A DNA stretch of 64,000 bases from Pseudoprevotella muciniphila (GTDB taxonomy: Bacteria > Bacteroidota > Bacteroidia > Bacteroidales > Bacteroidaceae): the NCBI RefSeq assembly GCF_003265305.2, contig NZ_CP033459.1:124001-188000 (forward strand). Direction: 5' to 3'. Of this stretch, positions 18,198 through 28,455 are shown in pieces. Each line of letters begins with the position of its first letter. The first letter of the stretch is position 1. The translations under genes were made by a program, and so were the position numbers. The notes beneath the pieces are model-generated. The model was given only the letters and a program-made list of their open reading frames with translations. It was not told where the DNA came from and made no database searches.

Positions 18198-21100
18198 TTA
18201 TCCTGCGTATTGCTCAAGATCAGCCTTTATGTCTTCTCTGTCAACGCTTTCCCATGTCATTGGCTTGAACTTCTCCTGAATGCTCTGGAAGATGAAGAAT
18301 AACGCCGGTACTATAAATATCTGGAAAATCACACCTATAAGCATACCACCGATAGAAGCGGCACCAAGCGAACGGTTACCATTCGAACCTGCACCTGTGG
18401 CAAACATCATAGGAAGAAGGCCAATAATCATCGCGAATGATGTCATAAGAATCGGGCGAAGACGAGCAGCGGCACCATTGATGGCCGCCCACTTGATGCT
18501 CATACCCATCTTTCGACGGTCAAGGGCAAACTCGATAATAAGAATGGCATTCTTTGCGAGAAGACCCATAAGCATAATCAACGCAATCTGTACATATATA
18601 TTATTCGATGCACTGCCCAAAAGATTGAGTTGCTGGCCAATTATGAGGTTGATAAGGTCGTTCACACCGCCAACGCCCTGAATGAACAAGAAACTGCCTG
18701 CAAGACCGAACGGTACAGATAACAATACCGCCCAAGGCAGAAGATAACTTTCATATTGAGCACTCAACAAAAGATAGATGAATACGAAGCAAAGCAAAAA
18801 TACTATAGCGGTAGTATTTGTTGTACTTGCTTCTTCGCGTGATATGCTTGAAAACTCATAACTATATCCTTGAGGCAAATGTTGCTCTGCAACTTCACGA
18901 ACTGCTTGGATAGCATCGCCGGAAGTGTAACCGGTACTTGGAGTTCCATTAACAGAAATACTTGTGTAAAGATTAAAACGTGTGATATTGTCCGGACCAT
19001 ACACTTTCTTAATGTTCATGAACTGTGTAATCGGAGCCATTTCATCACCATTGCGAATCTTTATTTTCTTAAGTGATTCTGTATTGACACGATCTTCACG
19101 GGGGGCTTGAAGCATCACACGATACATCTTACCGAAACGGTTGAAGTTGGATACGTACATACCGCCGATATATCCTTGAAGTGTCGTTAGAACCAAGTTG
19201 GGTTGAATACCTGCCTTCAAACAGGCTGCGGCATCAATGTCAATCATGTATTGCGGGAAATTCGGATTGAAGTTTGTTTGAGCCTGTTGAATTTCAGGGC
19301 GTTTCCTCATTTCATCCAAGAAATTATTGGCAACTTCGAAGAATTTATTCAAATCTCCGCCTGTACGGTCTTGTAGGTTTAATGTAACACCCGATGATGC
19401 ACCATAACCAGGAATCATAGGAGGTTGGAAGAAGAATATTTGTGCATCCTTGAATACATCGCGCGATTTAAGGAAAGCCATACCAGCCACCATGTCTGAT
19501 CTGCCTACAATGTTGCGTTCTTCCCAAGGTTTCAGTTTTATAATAAACGTACCATAACTACTACCTTGTCCACCCATCATGGAGAAACCGGATATAGATG
19601 TACGGCTCAATATTGCCGGACTTGCTGAAAGCATACTGTCCACCTGAGAAATAACGTGGTCTGTGTGGTCCTGAGATGTACCAGGAGGCATAGACAAAGC
19701 ACCCATAATAACACCTTGGTCTTCGTTCGGGACCAGAGAGTTGGGTGTAATAATCATCATATATCCCAATCCGACTATACTAACTATAACCAATAATATC
19801 GTTAAAATAGGTTTTTTGACAAAACGCTCAACACCTTTTCGATAGCGTGAGGTCATTTTGTCAAAACTGTTGTTAAACCCAATCGCAAATTTCTTAGAGA
19901 ACATGCCAATTAATGCAAAGAATGCTATAGCACATGCAATAGAACTTGTAATTACGTTCTCGAATTCGAAAAGTCCAAGAACCATGCATACAATAGTTGC
20001 TATAATTAACAACCATGTAACTTTGTTCGAAATGCTAAACAGTCTCTTGGGCTTGTATTTCTCCTTCATGATGTTAGCAGCCTCTTTTCCTGCTGTCTTC
20101 ATTCGGTCACCAAGCGAACTCTCTTTGTCATGAACTTTAAGGAATATAGCACAGAGGGCAGGAGAGAGCGTGAGCGCATTTACCGCGGAGAATCCAATGG
20201 CTATAGCCATTGTCAGACCAAATTGACGGTAGAATGTACCTGATGTTCCTGACATGAAACTTACAGGAATAAACACAGCCATCATCACCAATGTGATAGA
20301 TATGATGGCACCTCCCAATTCGCGCATGGCATCAATAGATGCCTTCATAGGTGATGTGTAGCCTTGGTCCAATTTCGCATGCACACCTTCAACCACCACT
20401 ATCGCATCGTCCACCACAATGGCAATGGCCAATACAAGAGCATTCAGAGTCAACAGGTTGATGCTAAAACCAATGCTATACAAAGCAAAGAAAGTACCAA
20501 TCAACGCAACGGGGATTGCTATGGAAGGGATAATAGTAGAACGAAAATCCTGAAGAAATACAAAAACCACAAGGAATACCAAAACGAAGGCTTCAATGAG
20601 TGTTTTCACAACTTCGTGTATTGAAGCAAACAAGAAGTCGTTCATGTTCATTGTTTCGTTGATATCCAAACCACTGGGCAAAGTTGCTTTTACGAGTTCA
20701 AGTTCTTTCTGTATGTTACTGATAACCTCGGTTGCATTTGATCCAGCCAACTGCATGACCATACATGTAACCGCACTATGGCCATCAACTTTACATGTAA
20801 AGGCATAGGTTACGCGCCCTAATTCGATTTTTGCAATGTCTTTTAACCGCAATAACTCGCCTGACGCTTTTGCTTTAATCACGATTTCTTCAAATTCGGA
20901 AATCTCTTGAAGACGACCTTTGTATTTCAATACGTATTCGAACGTCTGATTTTCGCGTTCACCAAGACTACCGGGGGCGGCTTCAAGGTTTTGAGATGCC
21001 AAAGCACTTGAAACGTCTGAAGGCATCAAATGGTGTTCTGCCATTTTCTCTGGGTCGAGCCAAATGCGAAGTGCGTAGTCAGCACCCATCACATTAGCAT

Positions 21101-21623
21101 CACCTACACCTTGGATACGCTGAATCTGTGGAATAAGGTTGATTTTTGCATAATTCTCAATAAATTCAGTGCTGTAAGTGTCGCTCTTGTCATAAAGTGA
21201 GAATGCCATCAAGTAACTATTCTGACGCTTTTGAGTGATAATTCCCACTTGTGTTACTTCTGCCGGCATCAGTCCTTGAGCCATCGACACACGGTTCTGT
21301 ACGTTGATGGCTGCCATATCTGGATCAGTGCCCTGTTTGAATGTTATAGTGATGTTAGCGGAACCTGTGTTGGATGCAGTAGAACTGATGTAGTCCATAT
21401 TCTCAACACCATTTATCTGCTCTTCGAGTGGTGCTACCACTGCATTAAGCACTGTTTGCGCATTTGCACCAGCATAGGTGGTTCGTACAGATACTGTTGG
21501 CGGTGCTATATCTGGGTAGGAGGTAATTGGGAGCGAAATCAATCCCAATAGTCCCAATATAACTATAAATATAGAGATTACCGTTGAGAGAACAGGTCTT
21601 TGTATAAATGCATCTAATTTCAT
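18198..21623 (-). CDS. RND efflux permease, AcrB/MexB type (HAE1)
   Basis: A 1141-residue inner-membrane proton-driven drug exporter. The proton-relay pair lies in AIAIVVDDAIVVVEG, and the family signatures TSYPDIAPPTV and VPNEDQG are present. The two repeat halves each hold a pore domain flanked by transmembrane helices. It is longer than the usual 1030-1050 residues: about 70 extra residues stand between the LSPALCA segment and the helix before VPNEDQ, with two extra hydrophobic helices (VTWLLIIATIVCMVLGLF and VITSSIACAIAFFALIGMF). Adaptor gene upstream and channel gene downstream complete a standard operon. Confidence 0.95.
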   Translation of the reverse strand: MKLDAFIQRPVLSTVISIFIVILGLLGLISLPITSYPDIAPPTVSVRTTYAGANAQTVLNAVVAPLEEQINGVENMDYISSTASNTGSANITITFKQGTDPDMAAINVQNRVSMAQGLMPAEVTQVGIITQKRQNSYLMAFSLYDKSDTYSTEFIENYAKINLIPQIQRIQGVGDANVMGADYALRIWLDPEKMAEHHLMPSDVSSALASQNLEAAPGSLGERENQTFEYVLKYKGRLQEISEFEEIVIKAKASGELLRLKDIAKIELGRVTYAFTCKVDGHSAVTCMVMQLAGSNATEVISNIQKELELVKATLPSGLDINETMNMNDFLFASIHEVVKTLIEAFVLVFLVVFVFLQDFRSTIIPSIAIPVALIGTFFALYSIGFSINLLTLNALVLAIAIVVDDAIVVVEGVHAKLDQGYTSPMKASIDAMRELGGAIISITLVMMAVFIPVSFMSGTSGTFYRQFGLTMAIAIGFSAVNALTLSPALCAIFLKVHDKESSLGDRMKTAGKEAANIMKEKYKPKRLFSISNKVTWLLIIATIVCMVLGLFEFENVITSSIACAIAFFALIGMFSKKFAIGFNNSFDKMTSRYRKGVERFVKKPILTILLVIVSIVGLGYMMIITPNSLVPNEDQGVIMGALSMPPGTSQDHTDHVISQVDSMLSASPAILSRTSISGFSMMGGQGSSYGTFIIKLKPWEERNIVGRSDMVAGMAFLKSRDVFKDAQIFFFQPPMIPGYGASSGVTLNLQDRTGGDLNKFFEVANNFLDEMRKRPEIQQAQTNFNPNFPQYMIDIDAAACLKAGIQPNLVLTTLQGYIGGMYVSNFNRFGKMYRVMLQAPREDRVNTESLKKIKIRNGDEMAPITQFMNIKKVYGPDNITRFNLYTSISVNGTPSTGYTSGDAIQAVREVAEQHLPQGYSYEFSSISREEASTTNTTAIVFLLCFVFIYLLLSAQYESYLLPWAVLLSVPFGLAGSFLFIQGVGGVNDLINLIIGQQLNLLGSASNNIYVQIALIMLMGLLAKNAILIIEFALDRRKMGMSIKWAAINGAAARLRPILMTSFAMIIGLLPMMFATGAGSNGNRSLGAASIGGMLIGVIFQIFIVPALFFIFQSIQEKFKPMTWESVDREDIKADLEQYAG

Positions 21624-21707
21624 TGGGTAAAGTCTTGTTGATAACTGAAAGATAATCCTTTAAAGGATGTCTTTGGCTTAGATGATAGCAAATGTATATT
21701 AGAAACT

Positions 21708-22895
21708 TTACTTCTTGTCTGTCTTCTTTGACTGACTCATCGGGTCTTTGAGAAATTCCGCTGCCTGGGCTCTGTTAGCATCAGCCTGCGATTGAGTGAT
21801 GGGCTTGATAACCATATCGTCCTTGAGATTACTTACTGCATCCGCAACGATACGTTCACCCGGTTGCAAACCTGTAGTTACAACATAGTTCGTACCATCA
21901 TTCTGTGACATTACTGTAATTTCACGACTCTTCACTTTGTTACCCTCTCCAACTACATAAACATATTTCTTATCCTGAATTTCGTAAGTACACTTTTGTG
22001 GAATAATAATGGCTTGTGTGTTGTGTATAGGGAAGAGTATAGTTGCCGTTCCACCACTTCTTAAAACCCGATTGGGATTGTTGAAACTGGCGCGCATTTG
22101 CACAGAACCTGTGTTTTGATCTATAACACCGCTTACAGTCGTCACAGTTCCAGTTATGCCGTAATCAGAACCGTCAGCCAGTTTCAAACTAACACCGGGC
22201 AACTGATTGATAGCACCTTGAATTCCACCAGCATTCCTTGTCATCGAAAGCAAATCCTTTTCTGTCATAGAGAAATACACATGCATACTTCCTATGTTCG
22301 ACACAGTTGTCAGGGCTTGTTGGGAAGATGCACTAACTAAACTTCCGCGGCGATAAGGAATTGTACCAACGATGCCATCTACAGGACTCTTAACCGAACA
22401 GTAACTCAAATTGTCGCGAGCGCTTGCCAGTTGTGCCTGTGCTTGCTCGAGTTGTGCCCGAAGACTCTCAAGTGAATTTTTGGCTAAATCCAGATCGTAA
22501 TTACTGATGACATCCTCATCGAACAGAATTTGCTTATTCTTGATTGTCAATTCCTGTGTCTTGATGTTGGCATTCAGTACATTGATTTGCGCTTGAGCCT
22601 GACGTACTGCTTCACGATATTGGACGTCGTCAATTAAAAACAGTGTTTGACCAGCATGAACCATTGCGCCTTCGTCAACACAAAGACGAGTGATAAAACC
22701 GCTGATTTTAGGACGAATCTCAATGTCTTCCTGACCTTTAATAGTTGCAGGATAGAAAGTGGTCATTTCTGCTGTGGAGTAACTGATTTCCTGCACAACA
22801 TACTGGTTGTCTGCTTCTGGCATGGTCATAGCCTGATCTTTCTTACATGATATGGCAAGAACACAGAGAAGAGAGCAAAACAATGCTTTTTTCAT
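21708..22895 (-). CDS. RND efflux periplasmic adaptor (membrane fusion protein)
   Basis: A 395-residue AcrA/MexA-type lipoprotein. The signal peptide ends in VLAISCKKD. The lipoyl-like half domains (PKISGFITRLCVDEGAMVHAGQTLFLIDD and YCSVKSPVDGIVGTIPYRRGSLV) flank an alpha-hairpin, and beta-barrel plus membrane-proximal domains follow. It couples the RND permease to the outer-membrane channel. It is the first gene of the efflux operon (adaptor, permease, channel, LpxA-like), 84 nt before the permease start. Confidence 0.94.
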   Translation of the reverse strand: MKKALFCSLLCVLAISCKKDQAMTMPEADNQYVVQEISYSTAEMTTFYPATIKGQEDIEIRPKISGFITRLCVDEGAMVHAGQTLFLIDDVQYREAVRQAQAQINVLNANIKTQELTIKNKQILFDEDVISNYDLDLAKNSLESLRAQLEQAQAQLASARDNLSYCSVKSPVDGIVGTIPYRRGSLVSASSQQALTTVSNIGSMHVYFSMTEKDLLSMTRNAGGIQGAINQLPGVSLKLADGSDYGITGTVTTVSGVIDQNTGSVQMRASFNNPNRVLRSGGTATILFPIHNTQAIIIPQKCTYEIQDKKYVYVVGEGNKVKSREITVMSQNDGTNYVVTTGLQPGERIVADAVSNLKDDMVIKPITQSQADANRAQAAEFLKDPMSQSKKTDKK

Positions 22896-22946
22896 ATTTC
22901 TTTTTCAGTTGTTATTCTGTTGATTTATAATTTCAAATGTAGTGCG

Positions 22947-22954
22947 CAAATATA
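22947..22954 (-). promoter_or_regulatory. Promoter -7 element of the RND efflux operon
   Basis: Minus-strand TATATTTG matches TAnnTTTG about 50 nt upstream of the adaptor start. No -33 TTTG at the ideal spacing. No TetR-type regulator gene is adjacent. Confidence 0.5.
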
Positions 22955-23036
22955 CAAATAAAACTCAAAAATCTACAATGGTTTTCTATTTTTGTTGAAA
23001 AAAAACAACGTATTTGGTTTTTATTATCAAATTTTG

Positions 23037-24479
23037 CTATGTCTTCCTTATTTTAGGCTTGATTCCTAACTTTTCTGCCTTATCCATAACATACTGCAAT
23101 GCGGCATCGTGTTCATTAGGAACTATGCCGTCAAGTATGGCGTCCTTGAGCGACATTTTCAGGACACCGACCTCGCGACATGGAGTAAGTCCAAATATTT
23201 CCATAATTTCCTCGCCATTAACAGGTGGCTGAAAATTACGGATTCTGTCCTTTTCTTCTATTGCAACAAGTTTCTCCCGTACAAGTTTGAAATTTTGAAG
23301 AAAGTTCTTCTTACGAACTTCATTTTTGCTTGTGATATCTGCTTCACAAAGGAGCATTAAGTCGTCAATATCGTTACCAGCATCAAAAAGAAGACGACGT
23401 ACTGCACTATCCGTAACCTCATCGTCTGCAATGGCTATGGGGCGCATGTGAAGACCAACGAGTTTTTTTACATACTTCATGCGGTCGTCAAGAGGCAGTT
23501 TCAGACGACGAAAAATTTCAGGAACCATCTTCTCACCAATGTAGTTGTGGTTGTGAAAGGTCCATCCAATCAGTGCATCCCAACGTTTACTCTTGGGTTT
23601 ACCTATGTCGTGCAGAAGAGCAGACCACCTAAGGTAAAGGTTGTCTGACTGTTTGCAGATGTTATCCAAAACCTCTAAAGTATGATAAAAATTATTCTTA
23701 TGTCCTCTGCCGTTTTTAACCTCCACGATGTCAAGCGCCGACAACTCAGGCAAGATCAGTTCCAACAGACCACAACGTTGCAAATCTACAAAACCGCGCG
23801 AAGGCTGGCTGGATAACATAATCTTATTCAGTTCTTCAATTATGCGTTCAGCACTGATGATTTTGATTCGTTCTTTGTTACGGGCTAATGCATCGAACGT
23901 TTCATCTTCTATAATGAAATTCAATTGGGTGGCAAAGCGTATGCACCGCATCATGCGTAGTGGGTCATCACTAAAGGTGATATCCGGGTTGAGTGGGGTG
24001 GCTATAATGCCGTCTTCCAAGTCGAGTAGTCCATCAAAAGGATCAACCAATTCGCCGAAACGCTCCTTGTTCAGACAAATAGCCATAGCATTGATAGTGA
24101 AGTCGCGGCGGTTCTGGTCGTCCTCTAAAGTGCCATCTTCAACAATGGGCTTGCGACTACCACGTTGGTAACTTTCTTTGCGGGCACCGACAAATTCAAC
24201 CTCATGACCTTTCCATTTTACTTGTGCAGTGCCATAATTACGGAAAACGGACAAATGGCAACCCTTACCAATGTTCTTGGCAAATGCTTCTGCCATCACT
24301 ATGCCGCTGCCTACAACTACAACATCAATGTCGTTGCAAGGACGTTCTAAAAACAAGTCGCGAACATATCCACCTACAAGATAACACTCCAATCCAAGCG
24401 AATCGCAAGTATCTGTAAGTAGTTCAAAGATGCGACCTGATAATCTATGTTGTATTTCTGCTTTGCTTAATGCCTTCAT
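23037..24479 (-). CDS. CCA-adding/poly(A) polymerase family tRNA nucleotidyltransferase with HD domain
   Basis: A 480-residue class II nucleotidyltransferase. The head domain has YLVGGYVRDLFLERPCNDIDVVVVG with the catalytic Asp pair, then RRDFTINAMAI, FDGLLDLEDGIIATPL and DDPLRMMRCIRFATQL, the standard poly(A) polymerase/CCA signatures. The C-terminal half has an HD phosphohydrolase motif (LLHDIGKP). Such enzymes repair or add the CCA end of tRNAs, needed here because the two tRNA genes in the window do not encode CCA. A -7 box TACCTTTG lies so close to the ATG that the mRNA may be leaderless. Confidence 0.92.
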   Translation of the reverse strand: MKALSKAEIQHRLSGRIFELLTDTCDSLGLECYLVGGYVRDLFLERPCNDIDVVVVGSGIVMAEAFAKNIGKGCHLSVFRNYGTAQVKWKGHEVEFVGARKESYQRGSRKPIVEDGTLEDDQNRRDFTINAMAICLNKERFGELVDPFDGLLDLEDGIIATPLNPDITFSDDPLRMMRCIRFATQLNFIIEDETFDALARNKERIKIISAERIIEELNKIMLSSQPSRGFVDLQRCGLLELILPELSALDIVEVKNGRGHKNNFYHTLEVLDNICKQSDNLYLRWSALLHDIGKPKSKRWDALIGWTFHNHNYIGEKMVPEIFRRLKLPLDDRMKYVKKLVGLHMRPIAIADDEVTDSAVRRLLFDAGNDIDDLMLLCEADITSKNEVRKKNFLQNFKLVREKLVAIEEKDRIRNFQPPVNGEEIMEIFGLTPCREVGVLKMSLKDAILDGIVPNEHDAALQYVMDKAEKLGIKPKIRKT

Positions 24480-24487
24480 AAACGATG

Positions 24488-24495
24488 CAAAGGTA
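24488..24495 (-). promoter_or_regulatory. Promoter -7 element of the CCA nucleotidyltransferase gene
   Basis: Minus-strand TACCTTTG matches TAnnTTTG. Its last G is only 8 nt from the ATG at 24479. Confidence 0.5.
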
Positions 24496-24568
24496 GCAAA
24501 ATTTCACTAATACGTCAATAGGCTTCTTTTACAGAAAGGGCTTCGATTGGAAGTTGTTTTAGGACAAT

Positions 24569-26593
24569 TTAGGCTTTACTTTCTTCTAATTTAGCCTTAA
24601 GTTCAAGCATAATGTCGCGAAGTTGTGCCGCTGTGAGAAAATCCATCTGCTTGGCTGCCGCCTTCATCTGTTTTTCAACTTCTGCAATGCGCGCTTCAAG
24701 CGGTTTATTATCTGTGATGTATTCGGCAATAGATTCTGCTGCAACAAAAGGTTCATTATCCTGATTTGCAGATTTCAGGATATCATATTGTTCCTTTTTC
24801 TTGGCCAGTTCGTTTGTCGTACTCTTAAACGCATTTTTGGGGGTGATGCCGTGCTCGGAGTTGTACGACATTTGTATTTGTCTTCGCCGGTTGGTCTCGT
24901 CAATGGTCTTTTGCATGGATTGTGTGATGTGCTTGGCATACATGATTACTTTTCCATTGACATTACGTGCTGCACGTCCGGCAGTCTGAGTCAAAGACCT
25001 GTGAGAACGAAGGAACCCCTCTTTGTCAGCATCAAGAATGGCAACAAGCGAAACTTCAGGTAAATCAAGACCTTCACGAAGAAGATTCACACCAACGAGA
25101 ACATCGTAAATGCCTTTCCTCAGGTCTTCCATAATTTGCACGCGTTCTAAAGTATCCACATCGCTATGAATGTAGGCTGTATGCACACCACTGTTTAGAA
25201 GATATTCTGACAATTCTTCAGCCATGCGCTTTGTAAGTGTGGTAACAAGTATACGCTCTCCTCGCTGAATTGTATTTTGAATTTCATCCATGAGGTCGTC
25301 AACAGGGTAGTCGGTGTCACGCACCTCGATAGGCGGGTCGAGAAGACCTGTTGGCCGGACCACTTGTTCTGTGACAATACCTTCACTACGTTGTAATTCA
25401 TATTCATCAGGTGTCGCACTGATAAATATAATTTGTTTCGCCATTTCTTCAAATTCTTCAAACTTCAAGGGACGGTTGTCAAGAGCGGCAGGTAGACGAA
25501 AACCATATTCAACAAGGGCTGTCTTACGACTGCGGTCGCCACCATACATGGCGCGAATTTGTGGAACACTGACATGACTCTCATCAATGACAACAAGGAA
25601 ATCCTCTGAAAAAAAATCAAGCAGACAATAAGGACGTGTGCCTGGTTTCCTGCCATCGAAATACCTGCTGTAGTTTTCAATACCGGAGCAATGCCCCAGT
25701 TCTCGAATCATTTCGATGTCGTATTCCACTCTTTCTTTAAGACGCTTACCCTCAATCTGCTTACCCATTGACTCCAACTCAAACACACGTTCTACAAGGT
25801 CGTCCTGAATTTCTCTGATTGCAAGTTCCTGTGTTTCTTTAGATGTGAGGAATAAATTGGCTGGATAAATTTTGTAGTCGTTGAAAGACGCTTTTCTATA
25901 ACCGGTGTCGCGGTCTATTTCTTCAATACTATCAATCTCGTCACCCCAAAATGAGATTCTAAGTACGTCATCACTATATGCCAGATATATATCCACTGTG
26001 TCTCCTGAAACACGGAAATTTCCCGCCTGTGGTGCAACGTCATTGCGTACATATAAACTTGTTACAAGTTGCCGCAACAGGCGAGTCATAACGTAAGGAC
26101 GTCCCGACTGAAGTTCTATGACATTTTCATAAAAGGCAGAGGGGTTTCCCATGCCGTAGATGCAAGAAACAGATGAAACAACAATTACATCTTTTCTTCC
26201 AGATAAAAGGGCAGAAGTGGCTGCCAAACGCAGTTTATCTATTTCTTCATTGATGGCAAGGTCTTTCTCTATGTAAGTGTCTGTCGAAGCAATATAGGCT
26301 TCAGGTTGGTAATAGTCATAGTAACTCACATAGTATTCCACAGCGTTCTCAGGAAAGAAACTCTTGAATTCGGCATAGAGTTGGGCGGCGAGTGTCTTGT
26401 TATGACTGAGAACCAGTGTGGGTTTACCAATGTTGGCTATAACGTTGGCAATGGTAAAGGTCTTGCCGCTTCCCGTAACGCCAAGTAATGTCTGTGCAGG
26501 AAGTCCCGCCTGAACGCCTTCCGTGAGTTGTCGGATGGCATCAGGCTGGTCGCCCGTAGGTGCATAGTTGCTATGTAGTTTGAATTTGCTCAA
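24569..26593 (-). CDS. uvrB: Excinuclease ABC subunit B
   Basis: A 674-residue nucleotide-excision-repair helicase subunit. Walker A GVTGSGKT is at residues 38-45. The damage-probing beta hairpin region YYDYYQPEAYI, helicase motif II VIDESHV, the segment ISATPDEYEL, and the motif VI run QTAGRAARNVNG are all visible. The C-terminal UVR coiled coil that binds UvrC is seen as KQMKAAAKQMDFLTAAQLRD. Length is normal. ispF lies 7 nt upstream on the same strand. Confidence 0.98.
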   Translation of the reverse strand: MSKFKLHSNYAPTGDQPDAIRQLTEGVQAGLPAQTLLGVTGSGKTFTIANVIANIGKPTLVLSHNKTLAAQLYAEFKSFFPENAVEYYVSYYDYYQPEAYIASTDTYIEKDLAINEEIDKLRLAATSALLSGRKDVIVVSSVSCIYGMGNPSAFYENVIELQSGRPYVMTRLLRQLVTSLYVRNDVAPQAGNFRVSGDTVDIYLAYSDDVLRISFWGDEIDSIEEIDRDTGYRKASFNDYKIYPANLFLTSKETQELAIREIQDDLVERVFELESMGKQIEGKRLKERVEYDIEMIRELGHCSGIENYSRYFDGRKPGTRPYCLLDFFSEDFLVVIDESHVSVPQIRAMYGGDRSRKTALVEYGFRLPAALDNRPLKFEEFEEMAKQIIFISATPDEYELQRSEGIVTEQVVRPTGLLDPPIEVRDTDYPVDDLMDEIQNTIQRGERILVTTLTKRMAEELSEYLLNSGVHTAYIHSDVDTLERVQIMEDLRKGIYDVLVGVNLLREGLDLPEVSLVAILDADKEGFLRSHRSLTQTAGRAARNVNGKVIMYAKHITQSMQKTIDETNRRRQIQMSYNSEHGITPKNAFKSTTNELAKKKEQYDILKSANQDNEPFVAAESIAEYITDNKPLEARIAEVEKQMKAAAKQMDFLTAAQLRDIMLELKAKLEESKA

Positions 26594-26600
26594 CCTGGTC

Positions 26601-27074
26601 TTATATTTTTTCTATCAAACAGACAGCGTAGGCTGATATGCCTTCCTGTCTGCCAGTGAAGCCGAGTTTCTCTGTCGTAGTGGCTTTAATACTGATGTCG
26701 TCCTCCGAAATGCCCATCAATGGGGCTAAGGTAACTTGCATTGCTGGAATATGCGGATTAAGTTTAGGGCGTTCTGCGCAAATTGTTGCATCGACGTTTG
26801 AAATACGGTAGCCTTTCTTGACCAATAATCTCGTTGTCTCTTTTAGTAAAATCTTACTATCAACGTTTTTATAGCGCTCATCCGTGTCGGGGAAGTGAAA
26901 ACCTATATCTCGAAGATTGGCTGCACCCAGCAAAGCATCGCAGATGGCATGAATCAATACATCTGCATCAGAATGTCCAAGTAATCCAAGGTCATGTTCA
27001 ATCTCAATGCCACCTATAATCAACTTTCTGCCTTTTGTAAGTTGATGAACATCAAATCCAAATCCTATTCTCAT
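26601..27074 (-). CDS. ispF: 2-C-methyl-D-erythritol 2,4-cyclodiphosphate synthase
   Basis: A 157-residue enzyme of the non-mevalonate isoprenoid pathway. GFGFDVHQL near the N-terminus supplies the metal ligands Asp and His, LLGHSDADVLIHAICDALLGA is the second signature, and ISIKATTTEKLGFTGRQEGI the C-terminal nucleotide-binding signature. Its stop is 7 nt before the uvrB start, so the two are co-transcribed. Confidence 0.97.
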   Translation of the reverse strand: MRIGFGFDVHQLTKGRKLIIGGIEIEHDLGLLGHSDADVLIHAICDALLGAANLRDIGFHFPDTDERYKNVDSKILLKETTRLLVKKGYRISNVDATICAERPKLNPHIPAMQVTLAPLMGISEDDISIKATTTEKLGFTGRQEGISAYAVCLIEKI

Positions 27075-27196
27075 AATTCTATAGAATCTTTACTAAAAAC
27101 ACTATTCCTGCATGACGCAAAAAAGCGCATACAGGAAATGATAATAAAAATGTTCTATTTTTACTTTATCTTCTGAAAATCATTTTTTTATTTTTG

Positions 27197-28399
27197 CTAT
27201 TTCCTTCCAAACAGTTCTTTGATGCCATCAAAGTCGAAAGAGAGAGAGACACGCAATGTTTGGTCAAGTGCGTTGATATTGGGGTTTGTCGCAATTACAT
27301 AACCGGCATCAATAGCAAGTACATTCATTCTGAAGCCTGCGCCAACCGTAAAGAAACTTCTGCCACCTTGTGATTCGCTTTCATGATGATATCCGCCGCG
27401 AAGTGTAAATTTATCATTGTAAGTGTATTCCAGGCCGATACCAAAATTTATTTCTTCTAATTCTCCCTTAAAACCATCTTCATTATCGCTGAAACTCTTG
27501 AAGATTCCTGATATGGAAGACATATCGTGGTATTCATCCTGAATGCGCTGGTTGTAGTCCTCATCGCTTTCATCCGCTTTCTGCAAGGGACGCGAAGGTA
27601 CCAACAGTTTATTTGCATCGAAGGCTATCGTAAAGCGGTTGAATTCATTAAAGGGAATCATCAAACTTGCACCTAAACGCAAATTGGTGGGAATGAAGTA
27701 GGAACGGTCTTCGCCATAGTTGATTTTGCTACCTATATTACTGATGTTCAAACCTAAGCCTAATTGGCATTCACGTTGTCCGATATTAAGATAACTTTGG
27801 TTGTAGAGCGCAATGTCGGCAGCAAATGCAGAGCCAGGCTTCGTGTTGTCATCGTAGTGGCCGCTAAGGTCGGAATACATATAGCGCAAGGCAACGGCTG
27901 CAGAGAAAGTCTCTGACAGCATGCGAGAATATGCCGCATCAATAGAGAACTCGTAGGGCTTAACAGTCATGTTGTCATCATTGGTCGTTACCTCACCTAA
28001 CGAGAAGTATCTGATGGAGGCGCTTACAGCACTATAGTCGCCGATTCTGTAATAACCTGCGGCATTAACAAGATTGATGCCCTCGGTGAGTTGGCGAAGC
28101 CAAGGTGTATAATCTATACTTACACCTGCTCGGCTTATGGCAAATGGATATTTGGCAGGATTCCAAGCCTGTGAATGAACATCAGGATCAGTTGCAGCAC
28201 CCACATCGCCCATACCTCCCGCGCGAGCATCAGGGGTAATGCTTTGCGATATTACCGCTGTCATGATGGGGTTGAATTTATCGACTAACTCGTCATCCTG
28301 AGCACTTGCTGGAATAACAGCAAACAATAGGACGAAAAGGAGAATAAATTGCGGTATAGCAAGCGGAAAAACCGCCTTATGGATGATATGTCTTTTCAT
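27197..28399 (-). CDS. porV: Type IX secretion system outer-membrane protein PorV
   Basis: A 400-residue FadL-like outer-membrane barrel. The long signal peptide ends at IPASAQ. The start of the mature protein, NPIMTAVISQSITPDARAGGMGDVG, is the PorV signature, with many barrel strands after it. PorV carries cargo from the SprA translocon to the PorU attachment complex at the cell surface. It is the last gene of the local T9SS cluster and follows porU by 56 nt. Confidence 0.95.
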   Translation of the reverse strand: MKRHIIHKAVFPLAIPQFILLFVLLFAVIPASAQDDELVDKFNPIMTAVISQSITPDARAGGMGDVGAATDPDVHSQAWNPAKYPFAISRAGVSIDYTPWLRQLTEGINLVNAAGYYRIGDYSAVSASIRYFSLGEVTTNDDNMTVKPYEFSIDAAYSRMLSETFSAAVALRYMYSDLSGHYDDNTKPGSAFAADIALYNQSYLNIGQRECQLGLGLNISNIGSKINYGEDRSYFIPTNLRLGASLMIPFNEFNRFTIAFDANKLLVPSRPLQKADESDEDYNQRIQDEYHDMSSISGIFKSFSDNEDGFKGELEEINFGIGLEYTYNDKFTLRGGYHHESESQGGRSFFTVGAGFRMNVLAIDAGYVIATNPNINALDQTLRVSLSFDFDGIKELFGRK

Positions 28400-28455
28400 T
28401 CGGATTATTTTGCTCTAATTTATAACGATTTATTATTCGTGTTATTGTGTTGTGG

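Noticed and set aside
27105-27137. Hairpin TTCCTG/CAGGAA between porV and ispF
   Set aside because: No T run follows on the minus strand and the stem is interrupted; too weak to call a terminator or riboswitch.
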